Of a DNA stretch of 42,893 nucleotides, positions 33,530 to 41,051 are shown one piece after another. Under the pieces are notes generated by a model. It was not told where the DNA came from, did not search any database, and saw nothing but the letters and a program-made list of their open reading frames with translations. The first letter of the stretch is position 1; every line of letters starts with the position of its first letter. The stretch comes from Dehalococcoidia bacterium (GTDB lineage Bacteria > Chloroflexota > Dehalococcoidia > UBA2979). A program made the position numbers and the translations under genes. Location: contig JAIBBD010000014.1 in assembly GCA_019694855.1 (NCBI GenBank), positions 1-42,893 of the forward strand. Reading direction: 5' to 3'.

Positions 33530-34654
33530 ATGACTGGCTCCCACGAACGCCCAGACGCGGACGCGCTGCTGAGGAAACTCGAACGCGAAGAGACCGCAGC
33601 AACCCGCGGTCGGCTTCGCATCTACCTCGGCGCCGCGCCCGGCGTCGGCAAGACCTACGCGATGCTGCACGAGGGCAAGCGGCGGGCGCAGCGGGGCACG
33701 GACGTCGTCGTTGGCTTTGCGGAGACTTACGGTCGGCCACTGACCGTGGACGCACTCACCGGCCTCGAGGTGATTCCACGGCGGAAAGTCGACTATCGGG
33801 GCGTGACGCTCGAGGAGATGGACGTCGAGGCGCTCATCGCGCGCCACCCGCAAGTCGCGCTCGTTGACGAGCTCGCCCACACGAATGCGCCCGGTTCGAA
33901 ACACGAGAAACGATGGCAGGACGTACAGGATATTCAGGCGGCCGGTATCACGGTCATCTCGACCCTCAACATCCAGCACCTCGAAAGCCTGAACGATGTC
34001 GTAGCTGGCATCACCGGCATCCACGTCCGCGAAACGGTACCCGATTCCATCATCGATGATGCTGACGAGATCGAACTCGTCGATGTCTCGGCGCAGGCGC
34101 TCCGCTCCCGCATGCAGCACGGCAACATCTACCCGCCCGAGCAAGCCCAGCGGGCCCTCGATGGCTTCTTTCGAGAAAGCAATTTGACCGCATTGCGGGA
34201 GCTGGTCCTTCGACGCGTCGCCGACCAGGTCGAACACGAGCTCGACGAGTACATGCACGAACACGCGCTCGATAGCTGGGAGGCGACGGAACGGGTGCTC
34301 GTGCTGCTCGACAACATCGAAGGCTCGGAAGTAGCGGTTCGCCGTGCGTGGCGCCTGGCAAGCGCCTTCGACGGAGAACTGTTCGTCGCCTACCCGGCGG
34401 CGTCCATCCGCCAGCAGGGGATGACGCGCATGCTTGAGGTGGCGACGGACCTCAACGCCACGGTCAGGGAAATCCCCGGGGACCACCCGGCGGCAGAGCT
34501 GGGCGATCTCATCCGGACCCAGAAAGTGAGTCACCTCGTGCTCGTCGCGAACCCGCGTCGGACGCTCCTGGGTCTCCGCAGGAAGGACCTCGTCGACGAC
34601 ATGCTGGAGCAGACGCCGAACGTGAGTATCCACCTCGTGAGCCAGGCATCGTAG
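33530..34654 (+). CDS. kdpD: KdpD N-terminal part as a separate protein (KdpD domain + USP domain)
   Basis: A 374-residue soluble protein equal to the cytoplasmic N-terminal part of KdpD. The KdpD domain (about 28-235) has Walker A YLGAAPGVGKTYAML (32-46), VVVGFAETYGRP, Walker B VALVDELAHTNAPGS (109-123) and KRWQDVQDIQAAGITVISTL. It continues with NIQHLESLNDVV and RETVPDSIIDDADEIELVD. A universal-stress-protein domain follows from about 240 (ERVLVLLDNIEGSEVAVRRA) and ends near the stop. The frame ends where the membrane domain should begin. Short KdpD forms of this extent are known, for example in Anabaena. ATG 33530 is my start; the Shine-Dalgarno is weak, and earlier in-frame starts overlap the preceding gene. 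It probably partners the DUF4118-GAF protein. Confidence 0.85.
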   Translation: MTGSHERPDADALLRKLEREETAATRGRLRIYLGAAPGVGKTYAMLHEGKRRAQRGTDVVVGFAETYGRPLTVDALTGLEVIPRRKVDYRGVTLEEMDVEALIARHPQVALVDELAHTNAPGSKHEKRWQDVQDIQAAGITVISTLNIQHLESLNDVVAGITGIHVRETVPDSIIDDADEIELVDVSAQALRSRMQHGNIYPPEQAQRALDGFFRESNLTALRELVLRRVADQVEHELDEYMHEHALDSWEATERVLVLLDNIEGSEVAVRRAWRLASAFDGELFVAYPAASIRQQGMTRMLEVATDLNATVREIPGDHPAAELGDLIRTQKVSHLVLVANPRRTLLGLRRKDLVDDMLEQTPNVSIHLVSQAS

Positions 34655-34804
34655 CTTTGAACGCACCGCTAGCGATCCCGTTACACCCCGAGGCGAGCTG
34701 GGTGCCGGCCCCACCAGCCCTGCGCTGCGCGACTTCGTCGCCTCGACTATGATCGGCACAAGGCGTCCCGCGTCGCGTACGTTCGAATCTGAAATCTGTC
34801 TCTC

Positions 34805-34880
34805 GCGCCGGTAGCTCAGTGGATAGAGCATCAGTCTTCGGAACTGAGGGTCGGGGGTTCGAATCCCTCCCGGCGCGCCA
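34805..34880 (+). tRNA. tRNA-Arg (anticodon TCG)
   Basis: A full 76-nt cloverleaf. The acceptor stem GCGCCGG/CCGGCGC (34805-34811/34870-34876) is perfect. The D stem is GCTC/GAGC, and the anticodon stem is TCAGT/ACTGA (34831-34835/34843-34847) with loop CTTCGGA, so the anticodon is TCG (34838-34840), reading CGA and probably other CGN codons. The T arm has loop TTCGAAT and one G-T pair. The discriminator is G, and CCA is encoded (34878-34880). The last 12 nt begin the 169-bp tandem repeat. Confidence 0.96.
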
Positions 34881-35209
34881 GCCCCCCTGCCTCGGCGGAC
34901 ACCGTGCAGTCCCGCCGCTCCGTGACCAAACCTGCGTGCGGTGTGAAACGACGAGGATGCTCGTCCTGACTACCCACGCACGCCTTCGTCGAGCAGATCG
35001 TCGAGGTCGCCGCGTCCTCCCCGGGTACACACCTCGGCCCGGCGCGCCAGCCCCCCTGCCTCGGCGGACACCGTGCAGTCCCGCCGCTCCGTGACCAAAC
35101 CTGCGTGCGGTGTGAAACGACGAGGATGCTCGTCCTGACTACCCACGCACGCCTTCGTCGAGCAGATCGTCGAGGTCGCCGCGTCCTCCCCGGGTACACA
35201 CCTCGGCCC
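34869..35209. repeat. Perfect 169-bp tandem direct repeat starting in the tRNA-Arg 3' end
   Basis: Copy 1 (34869-35037) and copy 2 (35038-35206) are identical by eye over all 169 bp, with three more matching bases (35207-35209). The unit starts with the last 12 nt of the tRNA gene (CCCGGCGCGCCA). It also contains a small hairpin GACGAG-GATG-CTCGTC and two TCGTCGAG direct repeats. The period is not a multiple of three, and no gene is supported in the unit. It may be a recent tandem duplication, an attachment-site scar, or an assembly artefact. Confidence 0.9.
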
Positions 35210-35327
35210 AATGAAGCTGACCGGCACCCGACCTGCCTCATCGACCTCCCCTCCCGCGCAGCTCCCGGGCGGGCTGTAGGCCCGCTACAGTGCTCTCGAT
35301 GAACGCACAGACATCGAGGGGCACGAG

Positions 35328-36068
35328 ATGACAGCCGCAGAACAGCCTCAGGTGGTCGTGGTCACCGGGGCGGGCGCCGGCATCGGGCGGGCTATCGCCC
35401 TCGAGTTCGGCCGCAGTGGTGCGCGCGTCGCTGTCGCCGCCCGCACGCGCTCCGACATCGAGGCGGTAGCCGCCGAGATCGCCGGCGCGGGCGGCACTGC
35501 ACTTCCGGCGGCGATCGACGTGAAGGATCCCGGCTCCGTCGAGGCCACGCTCCGCGACATCCGCCGCGCACTCGGTCCAATCGACGTCCTCGTGAACAAC
35601 GCGGGCGCCCCGGGCCCGCGCGCCTTCACCCAGGACGTCACCCCCGCCGAGTTCCTCGAGGTCATCCAGACCAACCTCTGGGGCGCCTTCCTCTGCACCA
35701 AGTTCGTCCTCCCCGCCATGGTCGCCAGCCGGCGCGGCTGCATCATCAACATGACGGGCGGCGGCGCGGCCTCTGACCGGCCCCTCCGCGGCGGCATCGC
35801 CTATGCCTCCTCCAAGGCCGGCGTCGAAGGGTTCACGCGCAACCTCGCCTTCGAGGTCTCCGCCCTCGGCATCGCCGTCAACGCTATCCAGCCCGGCCGC
35901 GTCGACACACGCGGCTTTCCCGCCGCCACCATCACAAGCGGCGCCGGCAACCTCGTCCCGCCCGACCACGCCGCACGCCTCGCGGTCTGGCTCACCACCG
36001 ACGAGGGCCGCCAGCTCAGCGGTCAGACCATCGACGCCGTCGAGTGGGATCGAGCCCGCGGCGCCTGA
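35328..36068 (+). CDS. SDR-family NAD(P)-dependent oxidoreductase
   Basis: A 246-residue classical short-chain dehydrogenase. It has VVVTGAGAGIGRAIALEFGR (coenzyme motif TGxxxGIG), AARTRSDIEAVAAEIA, NNAGAPGPRAF, active-site Ser region CIINMTGGGAAS, catalytic YASSK (Tyr-x-x-x-Lys) followed by AGVEGFTRNLAFEV, and NAIQPGRVDT. The catalytic set is intact except that the usual Ser position (NxSS) reads NMTGGG, so the exact Ser is unclear. It probably acts on a hydroxyacyl or alcohol substrate related to the CoA-transferase cluster to the right. AGGGG lies six bases before ATG 35328. A TACAGT at 35285-35290 could be its -10. Confidence 0.85.
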   Translation: MTAAEQPQVVVVTGAGAGIGRAIALEFGRSGARVAVAARTRSDIEAVAAEIAGAGGTALPAAIDVKDPGSVEATLRDIRRALGPIDVLVNNAGAPGPRAFTQDVTPAEFLEVIQTNLWGAFLCTKFVLPAMVASRRGCIINMTGGGAASDRPLRGGIAYASSKAGVEGFTRNLAFEVSALGIAVNAIQPGRVDTRGFPAATITSGAGNLVPPDHAARLAVWLTTDEGRQLSGQTIDAVEWDRARGA

Positions 36069-36224
36069 CCGCCACCCTGCGGGACCGAAGCTCGATGCCA
36101 TCCCGTCCGAGGTGATCGACGCGCCCCTCGGTACCATCGACGCATGCGCTTCACGCCGCCCGTCATCCGAATCCCCACGAGACCCCGGCAGTTCCCGGGC
36201 CGCCCGTGGCTGAAGAACACCCCG

Positions 36225-36314
36225 AAAACGAATGAAACGAACGAAACGAACCAGACGCAGATTCAGAATCCGCGATTCGTTTCCTTCGTTTCGTAGTGGC
36301 CCTCGAAAACGAAT
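36225..36314. repeat. AT-rich inverted repeat built from AAACGAA units between convergent genes
   Basis: The left arm (36234-36250) carries two GAAACGAA units in tandem. The right arm (36276-36292), read in reverse complement, matches it at 16 of 17 bases. The 25-nt loop contains GATTC-A-GAATC. Further AAAACGAAT units stand at 36225-36233 and about 36306-36314. The composition is far below the local GC level. It sits between the SDR stop (36068) and the MFS stop (36321), so a bidirectional terminator is possible, though there is no T-tract. The rest of the 252-bp gap shows nothing. Confidence 0.7.
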
Positions 36315-36320
36315 CGGTCG

Positions 36321-37703
36321 TTACGAAGACGCTGCCGCGCCGCCCCCGTCGCCGGCCGCGACCGCCAGCGGCATCGCTCCCGCCTGTTCGAGCGGCCTCG
36401 CGAACATCGCCGACACCGCCCCGAGGCACAGCGCCACCATCGTCACGACGAACGCCGCCTCATAACTTCCCGTCGCATCCACCGACCGCCCGACGAAGAA
36501 CGGGATCGCCGACTGCACCCCACGCAGCAGCAACTGCAACGACCCGAACACCACCCCGAACGCCAGCAACCCGAACGAGTCCGCGACCACGAGCGGCTGC
36601 ACGGCGCCCACCGCCCCGAACCCCACGCCGTAGATCACCGCGAACACCCAGAGCAGTGCCGTCTGGTCCGGACTCCGCACGCCGAGGAGCACCGCGATCC
36701 CCACGACCTGCACGAGGCACACCGTCCCGAATGCCACCCGTGACGGGATGCGTTCCGAGAGGTACCCGAAGATCAGCTTCCCCAGCAGCCCACACGCCCC
36801 GAGGATCGTGATCGCCGTTCCCGTCGTCGTCTTGTCGATCCCCACCAGCTCCAGGTGCTTCCCCAGCTGGTTCAGCACCGCGTAAATCGACACGAACGAC
36901 GTGACGGAGGTCAGCGTCAGCAGCCAGAACGTCCAGCTCGCCATCCCCTTGGTCCAGACTTCGCGGAAGGTCCGCAGCGTCAGCACGAACGGCGCCGCCA
37001 GCAGCCCGCCGAGGCCCGGCCAGCGCAGGCCGCTCCTCGTATCGTTCGCCAGCATCGAACGTGCGACCGCCGCCTCCGATGCGCGCGCCGGCCGGCCGTC
37101 GCTCGCCTCCAGCACATCTCGGGGGTGATCCCGGATGAACAACCAGATCAGTACGAGGTTCAGGAGCGTGACGATGATGCCCGCACCACCGAGCGTCCAC
37201 CGCCACCCGAACGCGTCGAACAGCCGCGGCACCGCACGGCCCATGATGATGCCGCCAGCGTTGTTCCCCGCGAGCGCGATGCCCATCATTCGCCCACGGT
37301 CACGCTCGAACCACATCCCGATCAGCTTGCCCGTGCCGACAAACGCGGCTGACTGCCCCACGACGAGAAGGCCCTGCCCGAGCCACAGCTGCCACAACTG
37401 CGTCATCATCGACTCGACGATGAAAGCCAGCCCGACCAGCGGCACGCCGAACAGCATCATCCGCCGAGGCCCAAGCGTGTCGATGCCACGGCCGATCAGC
37501 GGCGTGAAGAACGCCAGCGGCAGTCCCACCCAGAACGAGGCGTTGATCGCCGTCAGGCTCCAGCGGAGGTCCTCGTCGTGTTGCCACTCACGGATGAAGA
37601 GGCTGAACGAGTAGAAACTGATGCCGGTGACCGCGATCTCGGCCACGAACAGCGTGGCGACGACCCAGTACCCGAAGTACACCCCGCGCAAGAGCCGCCT
37701 CAT
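36321..37703 (-). CDS. MFS transporter (monocarboxylate-type)
   Basis: A 460-residue protein with 12 predicted helices. The N-terminal LRGVYFGYWVVATLFVAEIA is the MCT-like first helix, and the motif A-like loop is GRGIDTLGPRRMMLFG. Helices 4-5 contain GTGKLIGMWFERDRGRMMGI and ALAGNNAGGIIMGR. A charged central loop at about 190-235 precedes the second half. The C-terminus is Ala/Gly-rich. It likely takes up or exports an organic acid; neighbouring CoA-transferases and the SDR suggest a carboxylic acid substrate, by inference only. I chose ATG 37703, closely preceded by GGAGGG; ATGs at 37730 and 37772 lack a Shine-Dalgarno. Confidence 0.85.
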   Translation of the reverse strand: MRRLLRGVYFGYWVVATLFVAEIAVTGISFYSFSLFIREWQHDEDLRWSLTAINASFWVGLPLAFFTPLIGRGIDTLGPRRMMLFGVPLVGLAFIVESMMTQLWQLWLGQGLLVVGQSAAFVGTGKLIGMWFERDRGRMMGIALAGNNAGGIIMGRAVPRLFDAFGWRWTLGGAGIIVTLLNLVLIWLFIRDHPRDVLEASDGRPARASEAAVARSMLANDTRSGLRWPGLGGLLAAPFVLTLRTFREVWTKGMASWTFWLLTLTSVTSFVSIYAVLNQLGKHLELVGIDKTTTGTAITILGACGLLGKLIFGYLSERIPSRVAFGTVCLVQVVGIAVLLGVRSPDQTALLWVFAVIYGVGFGAVGAVQPLVVADSFGLLAFGVVFGSLQLLLRGVQSAIPFFVGRSVDATGSYEAAFVVTMVALCLGAVSAMFARPLEQAGAMPLAVAAGDGGGAAASS

Positions 37704-37782
37704 TCCCTCCGACCGCGCCGCCGCCAGCATAGCGCCGCCATCACGCTCGTAGCCGACAGCGGAGAACGCCACAAACGAGACG

Positions 37783-37800
37783 GGCGGCGCAAATGCCGCC
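37783..37800 (-). terminator. Possible intrinsic terminator after the solute-binding protein gene
   Basis: GGCGGC (37783-37788) and GCCGCC (37795-37800) form a perfect GC-rich stem with a short loop, 28 bp after the stop of the minus-strand binding-protein gene. Read in that direction the hairpin is followed by CTCGTTTGTGG, a weak T-tract. Termination is plausible but not certain. Confidence 0.35.
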
Positions 37801-37827
37801 GCCCGCCTCTCAGCAGACCTCGCGCGG

Positions 37828-39597
37828 CTACTTGTCGATCCAGGCGTCCATGATCATGTCGCCGATGTCCTGGTAGTTGTTCGAGGTGCCCATCGCCCCA
37901 CCAAAGCGAATCCCATGTAGCCACGGCTGGTAGGCGTAGAAGCCCACGCCCGTTGCCATGATCGGGTGGTACGCCTGGTCGAGGTCGTACTCGTAGATCT
38001 GCTTGAGCAGATCCTTTCGCTTCTGCGGGTTCACCTCGGACTGCTGCCGTGAGGCCAGGTCGTCGACCTTCGGGTCGTTGAGGTTCCAGCGGTTGCCCGC
38101 CGCCGATGAGTGCATGCAGTTGTAATAGTAGTTGTCGGCGTCGAAGCCGATCGTGACCCAGCCGCCCGTGGACACCTCGGGCAACTTGCGCCCAGTCCAC
38201 TGCGAGTTGTACTCGGTGTACTCCACCTTTCCGCCGACGAGGTTCACGCCGACCTTCCGCAGCTGGTCGACCATCACATCGTTCGTCTGCTCGTAGGCCT
38301 GGGAGTACGGGTAGTACTTGTTCTGCAGCTCGAGGTTGCTCGCGCCCGCGGCCGCCAACAACTTGGTCGCGTCGTTGGGGTTGAACTGATGCCACTGGCC
38401 GAAGCTGTCCGTCGTCGGCTCTTTATCGAGGTGGAAGATCCACGGGTGCATGGGCAGGATCTTCCCGATGCCCGGGTAGACCAGGTTCGCCAGGGCTTGC
38501 CGGTCGATGCCGAGCGAGATCGCGCGCCGCACGCGCACATCCTGGAACTTCGGGTTCGACAGGTTCATCGCGAACCCGCTTGCGAGCACGACCGAGCTCA
38601 TATTGATCTGCACGCCCTGGTTCGTCGACTCGAGCGCCTTCGCGTCGGTGATGTTCGTGACCAGGATGTCGCCAAAGTCGGTCTGCCCGGAGCGGAACGC
38701 CGCGAGGCGGGCGGGCGTGTCCACCTGCAGGCGGAACTCGACGCCATCGAGTAGGACCTTGCCCTCCCAGTACTCGGGGTTCTTCTCGAAGGTGACTTTC
38801 TGCCCGACGATCGCGTCCTTCAGGATCATCGGTCCGGTGCCGACCGCCTTCTTCTCGATCTCGCCCGAGTCGACCAGCTCTTTCGGGTGGATCGTCTGGT
38901 ACGCGGAGCCGAGCGGCGTGAGGAAGTCTGCCAGCGGCTTTTTCAGCGTGATCTTGACGGTCTTGGGGTCGGGCGCCTCGATCGTCTGGACTCCGACCCA
39001 GTACGAGGTGCTGATGCCGCCGGACTTGTAGCGATCGAACGCGAACTTGACGTCATCCGCGACGAACGGCCGCCCGTTGAGGGGGGCGATGTTCTGCCAC
39101 TTCACGCCATCCTGCAGCTTGAACGTGTACACGAGCCCGTCCGGCGACTGCTCCCACGACTTCGCGAGTTCGCCCTCGATCGCGAACTTGAACGGGTGCA
39201 GGCGTACGCCTCGGTTGTAGCCGAGCAGCCGGTTGTACACGAGGTTCACGATGCGCCCGGTGCCGCTCGCGGTCGTCTTCTGAGGATCCATGATCGAGAC
39301 GTCCGAGTTGACGCCCAGGACCATGGTGCCGCCGGCCTTCGGGACCTTGTTCGGCTCAGGGAACTGGTACGGGTACGGAAGCGCGTTGTCACGGATGAGC
39401 TCGCCCTTGCCGGGCGCCGTCGAGGCGGCCGCGGAAGACGTAGCAGACGGTGGAGCCTGCTCCTCGTCGTCGCTGCCGCATCCGATCAGGGCGGCCGCGG
39501 CGACGCCGCCGATGAGCAGGCCGCCGCCGCGGAGCACGCTCCGTCGTGCGAGTCTCCCCTGGAGTGAGGCGCGTTCTTCAAAGGGATTGTCTGACAC
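37828..39597 (-). CDS. Tat-exported family 5 solute-binding lipoprotein (peptide/opine/nickel type)
   Basis: A 589-residue exported protein. The N-terminus has a twin-arginine signal (RLARRSVLRGGGLLIGG) that ends in the lipobox ALIGC, so it is a Tat-dependent lipoprotein. After a Ser/Ala/Pro linker comes the SBP_bac_5 fold: GGTMVLGVNSDVSIMDPQKT, VYNRLLGYNRGVRLHPF, LAKSWEQSPDGLVYTFKLQD and GVKWQNIAPLNGRPFVADDV. Also DVRVRRAISLGIDRQAL and the C-terminal YDLDQAYHPIMATG. It binds a peptide-like or other organic ligand for an ABC importer, but no permease or ATPase gene is adjacent. The start is GTG 39597, with GAGGAGGT 11 bases upstream. Upstream frame extensions lack protein character. Confidence 0.88.
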   Translation of the reverse strand: MSDNPFEERASLQGRLARRSVLRGGGLLIGGVAAAALIGCGSDDEEQAPPSATSSAAASTAPGKGELIRDNALPYPYQFPEPNKVPKAGGTMVLGVNSDVSIMDPQKTTASGTGRIVNLVYNRLLGYNRGVRLHPFKFAIEGELAKSWEQSPDGLVYTFKLQDGVKWQNIAPLNGRPFVADDVKFAFDRYKSGGISTSYWVGVQTIEAPDPKTVKITLKKPLADFLTPLGSAYQTIHPKELVDSGEIEKKAVGTGPMILKDAIVGQKVTFEKNPEYWEGKVLLDGVEFRLQVDTPARLAAFRSGQTDFGDILVTNITDAKALESTNQGVQINMSSVVLASGFAMNLSNPKFQDVRVRRAISLGIDRQALANLVYPGIGKILPMHPWIFHLDKEPTTDSFGQWHQFNPNDATKLLAAAGASNLELQNKYYPYSQAYEQTNDVMVDQLRKVGVNLVGGKVEYTEYNSQWTGRKLPEVSTGGWVTIGFDADNYYYNCMHSSAAGNRWNLNDPKVDDLASRQQSEVNPQKRKDLLKQIYEYDLDQAYHPIMATGVGFYAYQPWLHGIRFGGAMGTSNNYQDIGDMIMDAWIDK

Positions 39598-39664
39598 GGT
39601 TGCTGGATACCTCCTCTGCGTCGTACGAAGTGCGGCAATCTCGCCGCCCGCCCTACACGCAGAC

Positions 39665-39694
39665 GTGATACCACATCCGTTAAGACGATAACAA
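39665..39694 (-). promoter_or_regulatory. Possible promoter of the solute-binding lipoprotein gene
   Basis: On the minus strand TTGTTA (39694-39689), an 18-bp spacer and TATCAC (39670-39665) point toward the GTG start at 39597, giving a leader of about 60 nt that carries the Shine-Dalgarno. Match to consensus is only moderate. Confidence 0.3.
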
Positions 39695-39731
39695 TCGGAG
39701 GTGCACATCGAGGCCGTCGCGGTCCCGGCCG

Positions 39732-41051
39732 TCAGGGAACCGAAGCGTCGTACTCCGTGCCGATGTGGCCCGACTCGATGAACGCCCGGTACTCCTCGTC
39801 GCTGAAGCCAAGGAGCTCGCGGTACACGTAATCGTTATCCTGGCCGAGCATCGGTGCATGGCGGGCCGGCGGATGCGGAGTGTCGCTCGCTCGCCATAGG
39901 CGCCCCACGTTCTGCTGCACACCGGTCTCAGGATGCTCGATCGTCTGCCAATACCCTCGATGGTCGAGGTGGCGGTCGCGCAGCAGCTCCGACTCGTGGA
40001 GCACGACGCCTGCCGCAACGCCCAGTGCCTGCAACCGCTGGGTGACCCAGTGCGCGTCGTGCTCGCGCGTCCATGCGGAGATTTCCGCGTCCAAATCTCG
40101 GCGATTGGCGTGCCTCGAGGGCATGTCCGCGAAGCGCTCGTCGGTGGCGAGGCCGGGGCGGCCCATCAGTCCGCAGAGCGCGCGCCAGTCGTCTTCGCTC
40201 GTGCATGCGATCGTGACCCAGCGGTCCATCCCCTGGCACGGGTAGGCGTTGTGCGGGGCCACCGTCCAGTGGTCGTTGCCCATCTGCTCCCACACGCGGC
40301 CGTTCATGGAGTAGTCGAGGACGAACTCGGACAGGAACGGCACGTAGTTCTCAGCCGTCGCCAGCTCGACGTACACGCCTTTCCCCGTGCGTTCCCGCTG
40401 CCGCAGCGCGAGCGTGAAGGCGAGCGCCCCGCCGACACCCGAGGCGGCATCGGCCGGCACGCTGGCCGGCGCGTAGTCCAGGCCGAGGTCGGGGTACGCG
40501 CGGATGACCGGGTGTCCCGCAATCGCCTCCATGTGGTTCCCGAAGGTGCGGTAGTCCCGATATGGGCCTTCGACCCCGAAGCCGGGCACGCGCATGAGGA
40601 TGAACCGCGGGTTGATCTTCGACAGCCGGTCCCACGTCACGCCGAGTTCCTCGGCGTGCGGCGGCAGGTTGTTCTCAATCATCCCGTCCGACTCGCGGAC
40701 GAGGCGCTCGAACACCTCCTGCCCCTCAGGCCGGGTCAGGTCGAGGGTCATTGAACGCTTGTTGCGCCCGTGGTGGTTGAAGACGGGCGACCGGTTCCAG
40801 GGGTGCTCGCCGGCGCGGTCTTCCGGATAGCCCATGCCGCTGGTCGAGGAGGTGTCAACGAGTGCCTGCGACGGCCGCGCCAGCGTTCCACGCGTGAAGC
40901 TGGCGAAGTGGTGCAACGACTCGATGCGGATGATCTCTGCACCCCAGTCCGCGAGGTGCATGGTGGCATAGGGCCCCGCCCACACCACCGTGAGGTCGAG
41001 AATGCGCACCCCGGCGAGAGGCTGGTCACGCTCGTCAGCTGGCGACGGCAT
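39732..41051 (-). CDS. Family III CoA-transferase (CaiB/BaiF) with catalytic Asp
   Basis: A 439-residue CoA-transferase of the formyl-CoA transferase/CaiB group. Blocks: LAGVRILDLTVVWAGPYATM, HLADWGAEIIRIES, NRNKRS-like HHGRNKRSMTLDLTRPEGQE, DGMIENNLPPHAEELGV, INPRFILMRVPGFGVEGPYR, then PADAASGVGGALAF with Asp201 at the catalytic position, and GKGVYVELATAEN. It moves CoA between carboxylic acids. GAGGAGG seven bases before ATG 41051 gives a strong start. The gene overlaps the preceding CoA-transferase gene by 17 bp, so both are translated together and may form a two-subunit enzyme like BbsEF or SmtAB. The acyl substrates are unknown. Confidence 0.9.
   Translation of the reverse strand: MPSPADERDQPLAGVRILDLTVVWAGPYATMHLADWGAEIIRIESLHHFASFTRGTLARPSQALVDTSSTSGMGYPEDRAGEHPWNRSPVFNHHGRNKRSMTLDLTRPEGQEVFERLVRESDGMIENNLPPHAEELGVTWDRLSKINPRFILMRVPGFGVEGPYRDYRTFGNHMEAIAGHPVIRAYPDLGLDYAPASVPADAASGVGGALAFTLALRQRERTGKGVYVELATAENYVPFLSEFVLDYSMNGRVWEQMGNDHWTVAPHNAYPCQGMDRWVTIACTSEDDWRALCGLMGRPGLATDERFADMPSRHANRRDLDAEISAWTREHDAHWVTQRLQALGVAAGVVLHESELLRDRHLDHRGYWQTIEHPETGVQQNVGRLWRASDTPHPPARHAPMLGQDNDYVYRELLGFSDEEYRAFIESGHIGTEYDASVP

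Noticed and set aside
34805-35209. Genomic island integrated at tRNA-Arg
   Set aside because: No integrase, and the repeated tRNA end bounds only 157 bp of further sequence; the data fit a tandem duplication better, so only the repeat is called.
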